A stretch of DNA of 64,000 bases, taken from NCBI RefSeq assembly GCF_005233515.1, contig NZ_QFZZ01000005.1:248001-312000 (forward strand), read 5' to 3'. The DNA is from Pseudomonas sp. CFBP13508. GTDB taxonomy: Bacteria; Pseudomonadota; Gammaproteobacteria; Pseudomonadales; Pseudomonadaceae. Every line of letters starts with the position of its first letter. The stretch's first letter is position 1. Under the pieces are notes generated by a model, which was not told the DNA's origin, searched no databases, and saw only the letters and a program-made list of their open reading frames with translations. Positions 50,039 to 59,599 of this stretch are shown in pieces. The translations under genes were made by a program, and so were the position numbers.

Positions 50039-50218
50039 CCCCTCACCCTAACCCTCTCCCAGAGGGAGAGGGGACTGATTGGGGGACGCTTGGGAGCTAC
50101 GCCGACCTGAATGTATGGTTTTGAATCCATAATCGACACCACACTTTCAGGTCGGTGTTTGACCCCAGACAACTCGGTAAGTCCCCTCTCCCTCTGGGAG
50201 AGGGTTAGGGTGAGGGGC
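50039..50218. repeat. Palindromic element with CCCTCACCC...CCCTCTCCC ends
   Basis: About 180 bp with inverted ends CCCCTCACCCTAACCCTCTC and complement. The interior holds GAGCTACGCCGACCTGA and GAATCCATAATCGAC, shared in opposite orientation with the element at 33998. It lies between two terminators in the convergent maeB-ponA gap. Confidence 0.9.
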
Positions 50219-50236
50219 TTTTGATCTTCGGGTAAT

Positions 50237-50272
50237 AAAAAGCCCCGCACTTCTCACGAAGGCGGGGCTTTT
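50237..50272 (-). terminator. Rho-independent terminator of ponA
   Basis: AAAAAGCCCCGC and GCGGGGCTTTT pair around a loop of about 12 bases, 14 bp after the ponA stop. A and T runs on both sides allow action on either strand. Confidence 0.9.
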
Positions 50273-50285
50273 CATTAGCTCAGCA

Positions 50286-52733
50286 TCAGAACAGATCGAT
50301 CGGCGCCTGTTCATCCGCCGGCAGCGGGCTGCCTGGCACAACGCCGTTGCCCAGCTCGTTCACCGATGGCGGCGTGTCTTCGGCCTTGAACAGTTCGAAG
50401 TACGCCCCCGGTGTGCTCGGCGTCGCTGCACGGCCGCTGACCGGGTCCACCCGCAGGCTGAGCAGACCTTCCGGCTCAGGCTGCACATGTGGCGGCTTGT
50501 CTTTCAGCGCGGCCGACATGTAATTCATCCAGATCGGCAGCGCCACGGTGCCGCCGAACTCACGGCGACCGAGGCTTTCCGGCTGGTCGAAACCGGTCCA
50601 CACGGTGGTTACGTAATCAGCGTTGTAACCGGAGAACCAGGCATCTTTCGATTCGTTGGTGGTACCGGTCTTGCCGGCGATGTCGCTGCGGCCCATGGCC
50701 AGTGCACGGCGGCCGGTGCCGAGTTTGATTACGTCCTGCAGCATGCTGTTGAGGATGTAGGTGGTACGTCCATCGACAATCCGCTCGGCCACGGCCGGCG
50801 CTTGCGGCACTGCCGGATTGCCGGGCGCTTCACCGGCAACCGGTGTGGCGTTGACCGTGAACGACTCGGTGGCTGGCGCAGCGATCCCGTCGGTCGCCGA
50901 ACCACCCTGTGGCACGGTCGGCGGGTTGGCGATGAACAGCGTGTCGCCGTTACGGCTTTCGATCTTGTCGATGATGTACGGGGTGATCTTGTAGCCGCCG
51001 TTGGCGAAAGTGCTCCAGCCAGTGGCGATTTCCATTGGTGTCAGCGTTGCGGTGCCGAGTGCCAGCGACAGGTTCGGCGGCAGGTCCTGCTTGTTGAAGC
51101 CGAAGCGGGTGATGTAGTCGATGGTCTTGCCCACGCCCATGGCCTGCAACAGGCGGATCGACACCAGGTTGCGCGACTTGTACAGCGCTTCACGCAGGCG
51201 GATCGGGCCGAGGAAGGTGTTGGTGTCGTTCTTCGGGCGCCAGACCTTGTCCAGGTACTCGTCGACGAACACGATCGGCGCATCGTTGACCAGGCTGGCA
51301 GCGGTGTAGCCATTATCCAGCGCGGCACTGTAAACGAACGGCTTGAAGCTCGAACCAGGCTGACGCTTGGCCTGCATGGCGCGGTTGTAGTTGCTCTGCT
51401 CGAAAGCGAAGCCACCCACCAGCGAACGGATCGCGCCGTTCTGCGGATCCAGCGACACCAGTGCGCCCTGAGCCTGGGGAATCTGGCTGAATTTCAGCGA
51501 ATTGTCGGTCTGGCGCTGCACGCGGATCAGATCGCCGACCTGCGCGACATCCGACGGCTGGCGCGGGTTGGCGCCCATGCTGTTGGTATTGAGGAACGGT
51601 CGCGCCCATTTCATCGTGTCCCAGGCAACGTGCTCTTCACCGGTGCGGGTCAACACCTGCAGGCCGGTTTTATCGACTTGGGTGACGATCGCAGGTTCGA
51701 GACTGCTGATGGTGCGCTGCTTGGTCAGTTCGCTGGCCCAGGCTTCGCGGGTCTTGCCCGGCAGGCGCGACTCGGGGCCACGGTAGCCGTGGCGCTGGTC
51801 GTAAGTCATCAAGCCTTCGTGCAGTGCGGTGTTGGCCATTTCCTGCAGATTGCTTGGCACCGTGGTGGTGACACGGAAGCCTTCGGTGTAGGCCTCGCTG
51901 CCATAACGACCGACCATTTCGGCACGGGCCATTTCGGCGATGTACGGTGCGTTCACTTCCGGGGTCGGCACGTGATAGCTGGCGTTCAGCGGCTCGTTGA
52001 TCGCCGCGGTGTAGTCGGCTTCGCTGATCTTGCCCAGCTTGTACATGCGCCCGAGGATCCAGTCGCGGCGTTCTTTGCTGCGCGCCGGGTTGGCCAGCGG
52101 GTTGAAGCGCGACGGAGCCTTTGGCAGACCGGCGATCATCGCCATCTGCGCCAGGCTGATGTCACGGATCGATTTGCCGTAATACACCTGCGCCGCCGCC
52201 TCGATGCCGTAGGCGCGGTTACCCAGGTAGATCTTGTTGACGTACAGCTCCAGGATCTCGTCCTTGGTCAGCTGCCGTTCGATCTGCAGGGCCAGCAGGA
52301 TTTCCGTGGTTTTACGCGAGAAGCTGCGCTCGCTGGTGAGGAAGAAGTTCTTCGCCACCTGCATGGTGATGGTGCTGCCGCCGGACTGAATATGTCCGCT
52401 CTTGACCAGTTGCGTCGCCGCGCGCATCAGGCTGCTCGGGTCGACGCCATAGTGGTTGGCAAAATTGTCGTCTTCAGCACTTAGTAACGCATTGATGAAA
52501 TTGGGCGGAATGTCGGCGAAACGGATCGGTGTACGGCGCATTTCGCCAAATTCTGCGATCAACTTGTTGTCGCTGCTGTACACGCGCAGAGGAATCTGCA
52601 ACTGAATGCTTCTCAGCGCCTCCACAGACGGCAAACCCGGACTAAGGTAAAGAAAGGCGCCGCTGAGACCTAAGAGCAGTCCGCAGAAAACGGCGACGAT
52701 GGACCAACCGAAAAATTTCAGCAGACGAATCAA
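50286..52733 (-). CDS. ponA: Penicillin-binding protein 1A
   Basis: An 815-residue bifunctional peptidoglycan synthase anchored by one N-terminal membrane helix. Glycosyltransferase motifs: EDDNFANHYGVDP near residue 85, GGSTITMQVAKN, RKTTEILLALQIE and the LYVNKIYLGNRAYGIEAAA block. An OB-like insert follows, then the transpeptidase domain with QPGSSFKPF (SxxK, near 465), YKSRNL (SxN) and AGKTGTTNES (KTG). It is divergent from pilM, an arrangement conserved in pseudomonads and many other gamma-proteobacteria. A TATAAT box on the minus strand at 52835-52840 may belong to its promoter. Confidence 0.98.
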   Translation of the reverse strand: MIRLLKFFGWSIVAVFCGLLLGLSGAFLYLSPGLPSVEALRSIQLQIPLRVYSSDNKLIAEFGEMRRTPIRFADIPPNFINALLSAEDDNFANHYGVDPSSLMRAATQLVKSGHIQSGGSTITMQVAKNFFLTSERSFSRKTTEILLALQIERQLTKDEILELYVNKIYLGNRAYGIEAAAQVYYGKSIRDISLAQMAMIAGLPKAPSRFNPLANPARSKERRDWILGRMYKLGKISEADYTAAINEPLNASYHVPTPEVNAPYIAEMARAEMVGRYGSEAYTEGFRVTTTVPSNLQEMANTALHEGLMTYDQRHGYRGPESRLPGKTREAWASELTKQRTISSLEPAIVTQVDKTGLQVLTRTGEEHVAWDTMKWARPFLNTNSMGANPRQPSDVAQVGDLIRVQRQTDNSLKFSQIPQAQGALVSLDPQNGAIRSLVGGFAFEQSNYNRAMQAKRQPGSSFKPFVYSAALDNGYTAASLVNDAPIVFVDEYLDKVWRPKNDTNTFLGPIRLREALYKSRNLVSIRLLQAMGVGKTIDYITRFGFNKQDLPPNLSLALGTATLTPMEIATGWSTFANGGYKITPYIIDKIESRNGDTLFIANPPTVPQGGSATDGIAAPATESFTVNATPVAGEAPGNPAVPQAPAVAERIVDGRTTYILNSMLQDVIKLGTGRRALAMGRSDIAGKTGTTNESKDAWFSGYNADYVTTVWTGFDQPESLGRREFGGTVALPIWMNYMSAALKDKPPHVQPEPEGLLSLRVDPVSGRAATPSTPGAYFELFKAEDTPPSVNELGNGVVPGSPLPADEQAPIDLF

Positions 52734-52834
52734 GGCTTTTGGACATCCAGGGCAAAGAATGAATTTGGCACGGGGCTGCGGTTACACACAGAGCCATCCG
52801 CGCGGGCAGTAAAAAGCGGAAAAAATCGCTGGGC

Positions 52835-52840
52835 ATTATA
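52835..52840 (-). promoter_or_regulatory. Possible -10 box of ponA
   Basis: A perfect TATAAT on the minus strand 102 bp before the ponA start, with no good -35 box at 16-18 bases. It is a candidate only. Confidence 0.35.
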
Positions 52841-52949
52841 AGCACTTTTCCGTCGGAGGCGTCATTGGCGCTTCTGTCAAGACGGGGGTGAAGGAACGCA
52901 ATGCGTATTACAGAGTCCGTAACTCACGGAAAGTCATAGGGAATTGGTA

Positions 52950-54014
52950 GTGCTGGGACTCTTCAATAAAAAGACCAATGCGTTACTGGGGATCGACATC
53001 AGCTCCACGTCGGTGAAGCTGCTGGAACTGAGCCGTCAGGGCGAGCGCTACCGGGTCGAGGCCTACGCGGTGGAGCCGTTGCCGGCGAACGCTGTGGTCG
53101 AAAAGAACATCGCCGAACTCGAGGGCGTTGGCCAGGCACTGAGCCGCCTGCTGGTCAAGGCGCGTACCGGGGTCAAGAGCGTGGCGGTGGCAGTGGCGGG
53201 TTCGGCGGTGATCACCAAGGTCATCGAGATGGACGCCGGGCTGTCCGACGACGAACTGGAAAACCAGCTCAAGATCGAGGCCGACCAATACATTCCCTAT
53301 CCGCTGGACGAAGTCGCCATCGACTTTGAAGTCCAGGGCGTCTCGCCGCGCAACCCGGAACGGGTCAACGTGCTGCTTGCCGCCTGTCGCAAGGAAAACG
53401 TCGAGGTACGAGAAGCGGCGCTGGCGCTCGCCGGCCTGACCGCGCGGGTGGTGGATGTCGAGGCCTACGCGCTGGAGCGCTCGTTCGGCCTGCTGGCGGC
53501 GCATCTGGCGGCCTCCCAGGAGCGCCTGACCGTGGCGGTGGTGGACATTGGTGCGACCATGACCACCCTCAGCGTCCTGCACAACGGCAAGATCATTTAC
53601 ACCCGCGAGCAATTGTTCGGCGGACGCCAGCTCACCGAAGAGATCCAGCGCCGCTACGGCCTGACCATCGAACAGGCGGGGCTGGCGAAAAAGCAGGGCG
53701 GGCTGCCTGACGATTACGTCAGCGAGGTCTTGCAGCCATTTCGCGAGGCGCTGGTGCAGCAAGTCTCGCGTTCGCTGCAGTTCTTCTTCGCCTCCGGCCA
53801 GTACAACGCGGTTGACCATATCCTGCTGGCCGGCGGCACCGCCTCGGTACCCGGCCTGGACCGTCTGATCGAACAGCGTCTGGACACGCCGACGCAGGTC
53901 GCCAACCCGTTCGCCGACATGGCCTTGGGCAGCAAGGTCAACGCGGGAGCGCTGGCCAGCGACGCGCCAGCCTTGATGATTGCCTGCGGGCTCGCGCTCA
54001 GGAGTTTCGACTGA
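52950..54014 (+). CDS. pilM: Type IV pilus assembly ATPase-like protein PilM
   Basis: A 354-residue actin-like protein of the inner-membrane alignment complex of type IV pili; in the cytoplasm it binds the N-terminal tail of PilN. The nucleotide fold shows LLGIDISSTSVKLLELS at the N-terminus and VVDIGATMTTLSVLHNGKI near residue 200. The GTG at 52950 (MLGLFNKKTN) matches P. aeruginosa PilM and has AGGG eight bases upstream; the TTG two codons earlier is an alternative. The stop overlaps pilN by one base. It heads pilMNOPQ. Confidence 0.97.
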   Translation: MLGLFNKKTNALLGIDISSTSVKLLELSRQGERYRVEAYAVEPLPANAVVEKNIAELEGVGQALSRLLVKARTGVKSVAVAVAGSAVITKVIEMDAGLSDDELENQLKIEADQYIPYPLDEVAIDFEVQGVSPRNPERVNVLLAACRKENVEVREAALALAGLTARVVDVEAYALERSFGLLAAHLAASQERLTVAVVDIGATMTTLSVLHNGKIIYTREQLFGGRQLTEEIQRRYGLTIEQAGLAKKQGGLPDDYVSEVLQPFREALVQQVSRSLQFFFASGQYNAVDHILLAGGTASVPGLDRLIEQRLDTPTQVANPFADMALGSKVNAGALASDAPALMIACGLALRSFD

Positions 54015-54580
54015 TGGCGCGGATCAACCTTCTCCCCTGGCGCGAGGAGCGCCGCGAAGAACGGCGCAAACGCTTTCTGCTGGTGCTGATCGGCGTGCTG
54101 GCCGGCTCTATCGGCGCGGTGCTGATTGCCGACCAGATCATCACCGCAGCCATCGAGCGGCAGATGGCGCGCAACGATTACATCGGCAAACAGATCGCCG
54201 TGGTCGACGAACGCATCAAGCAGATCAGCGAGCTCAAGGCGCGCCGCCAACAACTGGTCGAGCGCATGCGTATCATCCAGGACCTGCAGGGCAACCGGCA
54301 GATCAGCGGGCGAATCTTCGATCAGTTGGCGCGCACGTTGCCGGACGGCGTGTATTTCACCGATGTGAAAATGGCCGGCAAGACCTTGTCCATCAGTGGC
54401 GCGGCGGAGTCGAACAACCGGGTCTCCGAGCTGATGCGCAATCTCGACGCGTCCGACTGGTTCGACGCGCCGAGCCTGAATGAGGTCAAGGCCACCAGCG
54501 CCGATCAGGTAGAGCAGGCCAACATCTTCCAGCTGACCGTTCGTCAGACCCAGCCCAAGGTTGTGGAGGACGAGCAATGA
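54014..54580 (+). CDS. pilN: Type IV pilus assembly protein PilN
   Basis: A 188-residue bitopic inner-membrane protein that pairs with PilO. The cytoplasmic start MARINLLPWREERREERRKRF contains the INLLPWRE motif bound by PilM; a membrane helix lies at about residues 22-43, then a coiled coil (IAVVDERIKQISELKARRQQLVERM) and a ferredoxin-like domain. It overlaps pilM by one base and pilO by four. Confidence 0.97.
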   Translation: MARINLLPWREERREERRKRFLLVLIGVLAGSIGAVLIADQIITAAIERQMARNDYIGKQIAVVDERIKQISELKARRQQLVERMRIIQDLQGNRQISGRIFDQLARTLPDGVYFTDVKMAGKTLSISGAAESNNRVSELMRNLDASDWFDAPSLNEVKATSADQVEQANIFQLTVRQTQPKVVEDEQ

Positions 54581-55200
54581 AAGCCTCCGAGTGGCTGCAG
54601 GGCCTGCGCAACATCGATTTCAACGACCTCGACACCAGCAACATCGGCTCTTGGCCACCGGCAGTGAAAACCCTGTGCGGTGCGCTGGTGATGGTGTTGA
54701 TCCTCGCGCTTGGCTATTACTTCTTTATCAGCGATATGGAAAATCAGCTCGACCTCAAGCGCGAAGAAGAAATCACCCTCAAGGAACAATTCGCCAGCAA
54801 GGCGCGGCTGTCGGCGAACCTTGAGCTCTATACCCAGCAAATGAAGGAAATGGAAAACACCTTCGGCGTGCTGCTGCGGCAATTGCCCAGCGACACCGAA
54901 GTGCCGGGCCTGCTCGAAGATATCACCCGCACTGGTCTGGGCAGCGGCCTGGAATTCGAGGAAATCAAGCTGCTGCCGGAAGTGACCCAGCCGTTCTACA
55001 TCGAACTGCCGATCCAGATCACCGTAACCGGTGCCTATCACGACCTCGCGACCTTCGTCAGCGGCGTCGCCGGCCTGCCACGGATTGTCACTCTGCACGA
55101 TTTCGAACTGGCTCCGGCCAATCCCGAGGGCGGGACGAAGCTGCGCATGAGTATTCTTGCCAAGACGTACCGCTATAACGACAAGGGGCTGGAGAAATGA
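54577..55200 (+). CDS. pilO: Type IV pilus assembly protein PilO
   Basis: A 207-residue bitopic inner-membrane partner of PilN. A short cytoplasmic start (KASEWLQGLRNIDFNDLDTSNIG) precedes the membrane helix at about residues 28-50, a coiled coil (LKEQFASKARLSANLELYTQQMKEME) and a periplasmic ferredoxin-like domain with the conserved LLRQLPSDTEVPGLLEDI. It overlaps both pilN and pilP by four bases. Confidence 0.97.
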   Translation: MKASEWLQGLRNIDFNDLDTSNIGSWPPAVKTLCGALVMVLILALGYYFFISDMENQLDLKREEEITLKEQFASKARLSANLELYTQQMKEMENTFGVLLRQLPSDTEVPGLLEDITRTGLGSGLEFEEIKLLPEVTQPFYIELPIQITVTGAYHDLATFVSGVAGLPRIVTLHDFELAPANPEGGTKLRMSILAKTYRYNDKGLEK

Positions 55201-55721
55201 CCCCGATTCGTTATCTCGTCCTGCCCATGATGCTGGCGTTGAGCGGCTGCGGTGGCGGCGATGACTTCAGCGACCTCGATGCTTACCTCAACGAAGTGCG
55301 CCTGCGCCCGGCGGGCAAGATTGAACCAACGCCGACATTCCGGTCTTACCCCACATTCACTTACAGCGCCGCCAACCTGCGCAGTCCGTTTTCGCGGCAG
55401 GCGCGGGTCGATCTGGCCGGGCAGAAGCATGGGTCGCGCAACGTCAAACCCGACCCCAACCGCGTCAAGCAATACCTTGAAGGGTTCAATATCGAGCAGT
55501 TCGAAATGGTTGGCACGATCGCCAATGCCTCGGGCTCGTTCGCGCTGCTGCGCGGCGCAGGCGGGGTGCATCGTCTCAAGGTCGGCGACTACCTGGGCCG
55601 CAACGACGGCCGCATCGTCGCCATCAGCGCGACCCAGGTCGATGTCGTCGAGATCGTGCCCGACGGCGCCGGCGCCTGGCTGGAGCGGCCGCGCACCATT
55701 CCTTTGAAAGAGCACTCATAG
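55197..55721 (+). CDS. pilP: Type IV pilus lipoprotein PilP
   Basis: A 174-residue inner-membrane lipoprotein that links PilNO to the PilQ secretin. The signal peptide ends in the lipobox LSGC (Cys18). After an unstructured linker the beta domain contains LEGFNIEQFEMVGTI and VHRLKVGDYLGRNDGRI, typical of PilP. It overlaps pilO by four bases and is followed by pilQ after 13 bp. Confidence 0.97.
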   Translation: MTPIRYLVLPMMLALSGCGGGDDFSDLDAYLNEVRLRPAGKIEPTPTFRSYPTFTYSAANLRSPFSRQARVDLAGQKHGSRNVKPDPNRVKQYLEGFNIEQFEMVGTIANASGSFALLRGAGGVHRLKVGDYLGRNDGRIVAISATQVDVVEIVPDGAGAWLERPRTIPLKEHS

Positions 55722-55734
55722 TGGAAGTCGAACA

Positions 55735-57813
55735 ATGAACAGGATTTTCTCCACCCTCGGTTTTTCGCTATGGATAGCGCTGGTGTCACCGATGGTAATG
55801 GCGGCCAGTCTGAAAGCGCTGGATGTTGCCGCGCTGCCGGGTGACCGCGTCGAACTGAAGCTGTCGTTCGACAGCCCGCCACCACAGCCCAAGGGCTACA
55901 CAACCGAGTCGCCGGCGCGCATTGCACTGGATCTGCCGGGCGTGACCAGCCAGTTGGCCAACAGGAATCTTGATCTGGGCAGCGGCAACGCGCGTACGGC
56001 CACGGTGGCCGAAGCCAAGGATCGCACGCGGCTGATTGTCAGCCTGACGCAATTGGCGCCTTACAGCACGCGGGTCGAGGGCAATAATCTGTTTGTGGTG
56101 GTCGGTCAGGGCGCTTCCGCGACTGCGCCGCGCCCGGCTGCCGTTGCACCGCGTGCCGCCACGGCCGCTGCCGCACCTGCCAGACCAGCCGCGCAACGCA
56201 GCAGGGCGATTCGCGGCGTCGATTTCCAGCGCGGCACCGAGGGCGAGGGCAACGTAGTCATCGACCTCTCTGATCCGACCATCGCCCCGGATATCCAGGA
56301 GCACGATGGCAAGATCATCCTCAGCTTCGCCCGCACGCAATTACCGGAAAAGCTGCGCGTGCGCCTGGACGTCAAGGACTTCGCCACGCCGGTGCAGTTC
56401 GTCAACGCCGCGCTCACCGGCGATCGCACCGTCATCAGCGTCGAGCCCAGCGGCACCTTCGACTACTCCACGTTTCAGACCGACAACAAGCTCACCGTCA
56501 GCGTGCGGCCGATGAGCATCGACGACCTGCAAAAGCGCAACGCCGACCGTCAGGCCTATGTCGGCGACAAGCTCTCGCTGAATTTTCAGGACATCGACGT
56601 GCGCTCGGTGCTGCAACTGATCGCGGACTTCACCAACCTCAACCTCGTAGCAAGCGATACGGTGCAGGGCGGTATCACCTTGCGCCTGCAGAACGTGCCG
56701 TGGGATCAGGCGCTGGATCTGGTGTTGAAAACCAAGGGCCTGGACAAGCGCAAGATCGGCAATGTGCTGCTGGTCGCGCCGGCCGATGAAATTGCCGCTC
56801 GCGAGCGTCAGGAACTGGAATCGCAGAAGCAGATCGCCGAGCTGGCGCCCCTGCGTCGCGAGTTGCTGCAAGTCAATTACGCCAAGGCAGCGGACATCGC
56901 CAAGTTGTTCCAGTCGGTGACCAGTGCCGAGGCCAAGGTCGACGAGCGCGGTTCGATTACCGTCGATGAGCGAACCAACAACATCATTGCCTACCAGACC
57001 CAGGATCGCCTCGACGAACTCCGGCGGATCGTCGCGCAGCTGGATATTCCGGTACGCCAGGTGATGATCGAGGCGCGCATCGTTGAGGCCAACGTCGACT
57101 ACGACAAGAGCCTGGGCGTGCGCTGGGGCGGTTCGGTGCAGAACAAGGGCAACTGGAACGCCTCCGGGGTCAACGGTTCGTCGAGCACCATCGGTACGCC
57201 GGGCAGCACCGGCACCAACTCGCCGTTCGTCGACATGGGCACGGTCAATAACACTTCGGGGATCGGCATCGCATTCATCACCGACAACGTGCTGCTGGAT
57301 CTCGAACTGACGGCGATGGAAAAGACCGGCAACGGTGAAATCGTCTCGCAGCCGAAGGTGGTCACCTCGGACAAGGAAACCGCAAAAATCCTCAAAGGCA
57401 CCGAGATTCCCTATCAGGAGGCCAGCTCCAGCGGCGCGACCTCGGTGTCGTTCAAGGAGGCCTCGCTGTCGCTGGAAGTCACCCCGCAGATCACACCGGA
57501 CAACCGCATCATCATGGAGGTCAAGGTCACCAAGGATGAGCCCGACTACCTGAACAAAGTGCAGGATGTGCCGCCGATCAAGAAAAACGAGGTCAACGCC
57601 AAAGTGCTTGTAAATGACGGCGAGACCATCGTAATCGGCGGTGTTTTTTCAAATACTCAAAGCAAGGTCGTAGATAAGGTGCCATTTCTTGGCGATGTGC
57701 CGTATCTTGGCCGCCTTTTCCGGCGTGATGTGGTTTCGGAGAAAAAATCCGAGCTGCTGGTATTTCTCACTCCGCGTATCATGAATAACCAGGCGATTGC
57801 TGTGAGTCGTTGA
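55735..57813 (+). CDS. pilQ: Type IV pilus secretin PilQ
   Basis: A 692-residue outer-membrane secretin through which the pilus passes. After the signal peptide (to about residue 23) come two AMIN domains that bind peptidoglycan (about 25-125 and 155-260), joined by an Ala-rich linker. Secretin and TonB short N-terminal plus N1 domains (LNFQDIDVRSVLQLIADFTNLNLV) follow, and the C-terminal secretin core ends with the VPFLGDVPYLGRLFRR signature. A Gly/Ser/Thr-rich stretch near residues 475-500 (SGVNGSSSTIGTPGSTGTN) lies in the barrel region. It is the last gene of the pil operon; aroK follows after four bases. Confidence 0.98.
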   Translation: MNRIFSTLGFSLWIALVSPMVMAASLKALDVAALPGDRVELKLSFDSPPPQPKGYTTESPARIALDLPGVTSQLANRNLDLGSGNARTATVAEAKDRTRLIVSLTQLAPYSTRVEGNNLFVVVGQGASATAPRPAAVAPRAATAAAAPARPAAQRSRAIRGVDFQRGTEGEGNVVIDLSDPTIAPDIQEHDGKIILSFARTQLPEKLRVRLDVKDFATPVQFVNAALTGDRTVISVEPSGTFDYSTFQTDNKLTVSVRPMSIDDLQKRNADRQAYVGDKLSLNFQDIDVRSVLQLIADFTNLNLVASDTVQGGITLRLQNVPWDQALDLVLKTKGLDKRKIGNVLLVAPADEIAARERQELESQKQIAELAPLRRELLQVNYAKAADIAKLFQSVTSAEAKVDERGSITVDERTNNIIAYQTQDRLDELRRIVAQLDIPVRQVMIEARIVEANVDYDKSLGVRWGGSVQNKGNWNASGVNGSSSTIGTPGSTGTNSPFVDMGTVNNTSGIGIAFITDNVLLDLELTAMEKTGNGEIVSQPKVVTSDKETAKILKGTEIPYQEASSSGATSVSFKEASLSLEVTPQITPDNRIIMEVKVTKDEPDYLNKVQDVPPIKKNEVNAKVLVNDGETIVIGGVFSNTQSKVVDKVPFLGDVPYLGRLFRRDVVSEKKSELLVFLTPRIMNNQAIAVSR

Positions 57814-57817
57814 TTCT

Positions 57818-58336
57818 GTGCGAAATTTGATACTTGTAGGACCGATGGGTGCTGGCAAAAGCACCATCGGCCGATTGCTGGCCAAAGAGCTGCGCCTGCC
57901 GTTCAAGGATTCCGACAAGGAAATTGAGCTGCGCACGGGTGCCAATATCCCATGGATCTTCGATAAGGAAGGCGAGCCCGGCTTTCGTGATCGCGAGCAG
58001 GCGATGATCGCCGAGCTGTGCGCGTTCGATGGCGTGGTGCTGGCGACCGGCGGCGGCGCGGTGATGCGTGATGCCAATCGCAAGGCCCTGCATGAAGGCG
58101 GGCGCGTGGTGTATCTGCACGCCTCCGTCGAGCAGCAGGTCGGCCGCACCTCCCGCGATCGCAATCGGCCGCTGCTGCGTACCGCCGATCCGGCGAAAAC
58201 CCTGCGCGACCTGCTCGAGATCCGTGATCCGCTTTATCGGGAAATCGCCGATCTGGTGGTGGAAACCGACGAGCGGCCGCCACGCATGGTGGTGCTCGAC
58301 ATTCTCGACCGCCTCGCGCAGTTGCCGCCCCGTTAA
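57818..58336 (+). CDS. aroK: Shikimate kinase AroK
   Basis: A 172-residue P-loop kinase that phosphorylates shikimate in aromatic amino acid synthesis. Walker A is GPMGAGKSTIG near residue 8; shikimate-binding residues appear in DSDKEIELRTG and the GGGAVM block, and the lid arginines in RTSRDRNRPLL. The GTG at 57818 starts four bases after pilQ, so transcription from pil is likely. PilMNOPQ-AroKB order is conserved across gamma-proteobacteria. Confidence 0.98.
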   Translation: MRNLILVGPMGAGKSTIGRLLAKELRLPFKDSDKEIELRTGANIPWIFDKEGEPGFRDREQAMIAELCAFDGVVLATGGGAVMRDANRKALHEGGRVVYLHASVEQQVGRTSRDRNRPLLRTADPAKTLRDLLEIRDPLYREIADLVVETDERPPRMVVLDILDRLAQLPPR

Positions 58337-58488
58337 AGCATCGTCCGAAATGCGCTATCCTCGGCGTCCTGTCAGCGTCCGCCGAGGGTGTGGCGGATGC
58401 CGGGCGAGCGGCGTCATACCGCTACAGGCCGCAGAACACCAATAATTTCAGGGCAGGATGCCTGCTTCCATCTTCACTGTGGGGACAC

Positions 58489-59589
58489 ATGCAGACACTC
58501 AAGGTCGATCTAGGCGAGCGCAGCTACCCGATTCATATTGGCGAAGGTCTGTTGGATCAGCCGGAACTGCTGGCGCCGTATATCCATGGGCGGCAGGTGG
58601 CAATCATCTCCAACGAAACCGTCGCGCCGCTCTATCTCGAACGTCTGACCCGCAGCCTTGCGCAGTTCTCGGTGATCTCGGTGGTGCTGCCTGATGGCGA
58701 AGCCTTCAAGAACTGGGAAACCCTGCAACTGATTTTCGATGGTCTGCTGACCGCCCGTCATGACCGCCGCACCACCGTGATCGCCTTGGGCGGCGGGGTG
58801 ATCGGCGACATGGCCGGGTTCGCTGCCGCCTGCTATCAGCGCGGCGTCGACTTCATTCAGATTCCTACCACGCTGTTGTCGCAAGTCGATTCCTCGGTTG
58901 GCGGCAAGACCGGCATCAATCATCCGCTGGGCAAGAACATGGTCGGCGCGTTCTATCAGCCGAACGTGGTGCTGATCGATACCGCATCGCTGAAAACCCT
59001 GCCGGAGCGCGAGTTGTCGGCGGGCCTGGCGGAAGTCATCAAGTACGGCCTGATCTGCGACGAGCCGTTCCTGACCTGGCTCGAGGAAAACGTCGATGCC
59101 CTGCGTGCGCTGGACCAGACCGCGCTGACCTATGCGATCGAGCGTTCCTGCGCGGCCAAGGCTGCGGTGGTCGGTGCCGATGAAAAGGAAACCGGCGTGC
59201 GCGCCACGCTCAACCTCGGCCACACCTTCGGCCACGCCATCGAAACCCACATGGGCTATGGTGTCTGGCTGCATGGCGAGGCGGTGGCGGCGGGCACGGT
59301 GATGGCGCTGGAAATGTCCGCGCGCCTGGGCTGGATCAGCGAGCAGGAGCGTGATCGCGGCATTCGTCTGTTCCAGCGTGCCGGCTTGCCGGTCGTTCCG
59401 CCTGAAGAGATGAGCGAAGCCGATTTTCTCCAACACATGGCAATTGATAAAAAAGTGATCGACGGTCGTCTGCGCCTGGTGCTGCTGCGCCGGATGGGCG
59501 AAGCGGTAGTGACCGACGATTATCCGAAAGAGGTTCTACAGGCCACGCTGGGAGCGGATTACCGCGCCCTGGCTCAGCTTAAAGGTTAA
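58489..59589 (+). CDS. aroB: 3-dehydroquinate synthase AroB
   Basis: A 366-residue NAD- and zinc-dependent enzyme that cyclises DAHP to 3-dehydroquinate. The NAD-binding block reads GGGVIGDMAGFAAACYQRGV near residue 105, followed by the substrate site SSVGGKTGINHPLGKN, and zinc ligands lie in HTFGHAIE and LHGEAVA. The ATG at 58489 (MQTLKVDLGERSYPI) with GGGGA upstream fits homologues; the frame is open further 5' without similarity. It lies 152 bp behind aroK and 10 bp before the DamX-like gene. Confidence 0.98.
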   Translation: MQTLKVDLGERSYPIHIGEGLLDQPELLAPYIHGRQVAIISNETVAPLYLERLTRSLAQFSVISVVLPDGEAFKNWETLQLIFDGLLTARHDRRTTVIALGGGVIGDMAGFAAACYQRGVDFIQIPTTLLSQVDSSVGGKTGINHPLGKNMVGAFYQPNVVLIDTASLKTLPERELSAGLAEVIKYGLICDEPFLTWLEENVDALRALDQTALTYAIERSCAAKAAVVGADEKETGVRATLNLGHTFGHAIETHMGYGVWLHGEAVAAGTVMALEMSARLGWISEQERDRGIRLFQRAGLPVVPPEEMSEADFLQHMAIDKKVIDGRLRLVLLRRMGEAVVTDDYPKEVLQATLGADYRALAQLKG

Positions 59590-59599
59590 AACGATTCCG

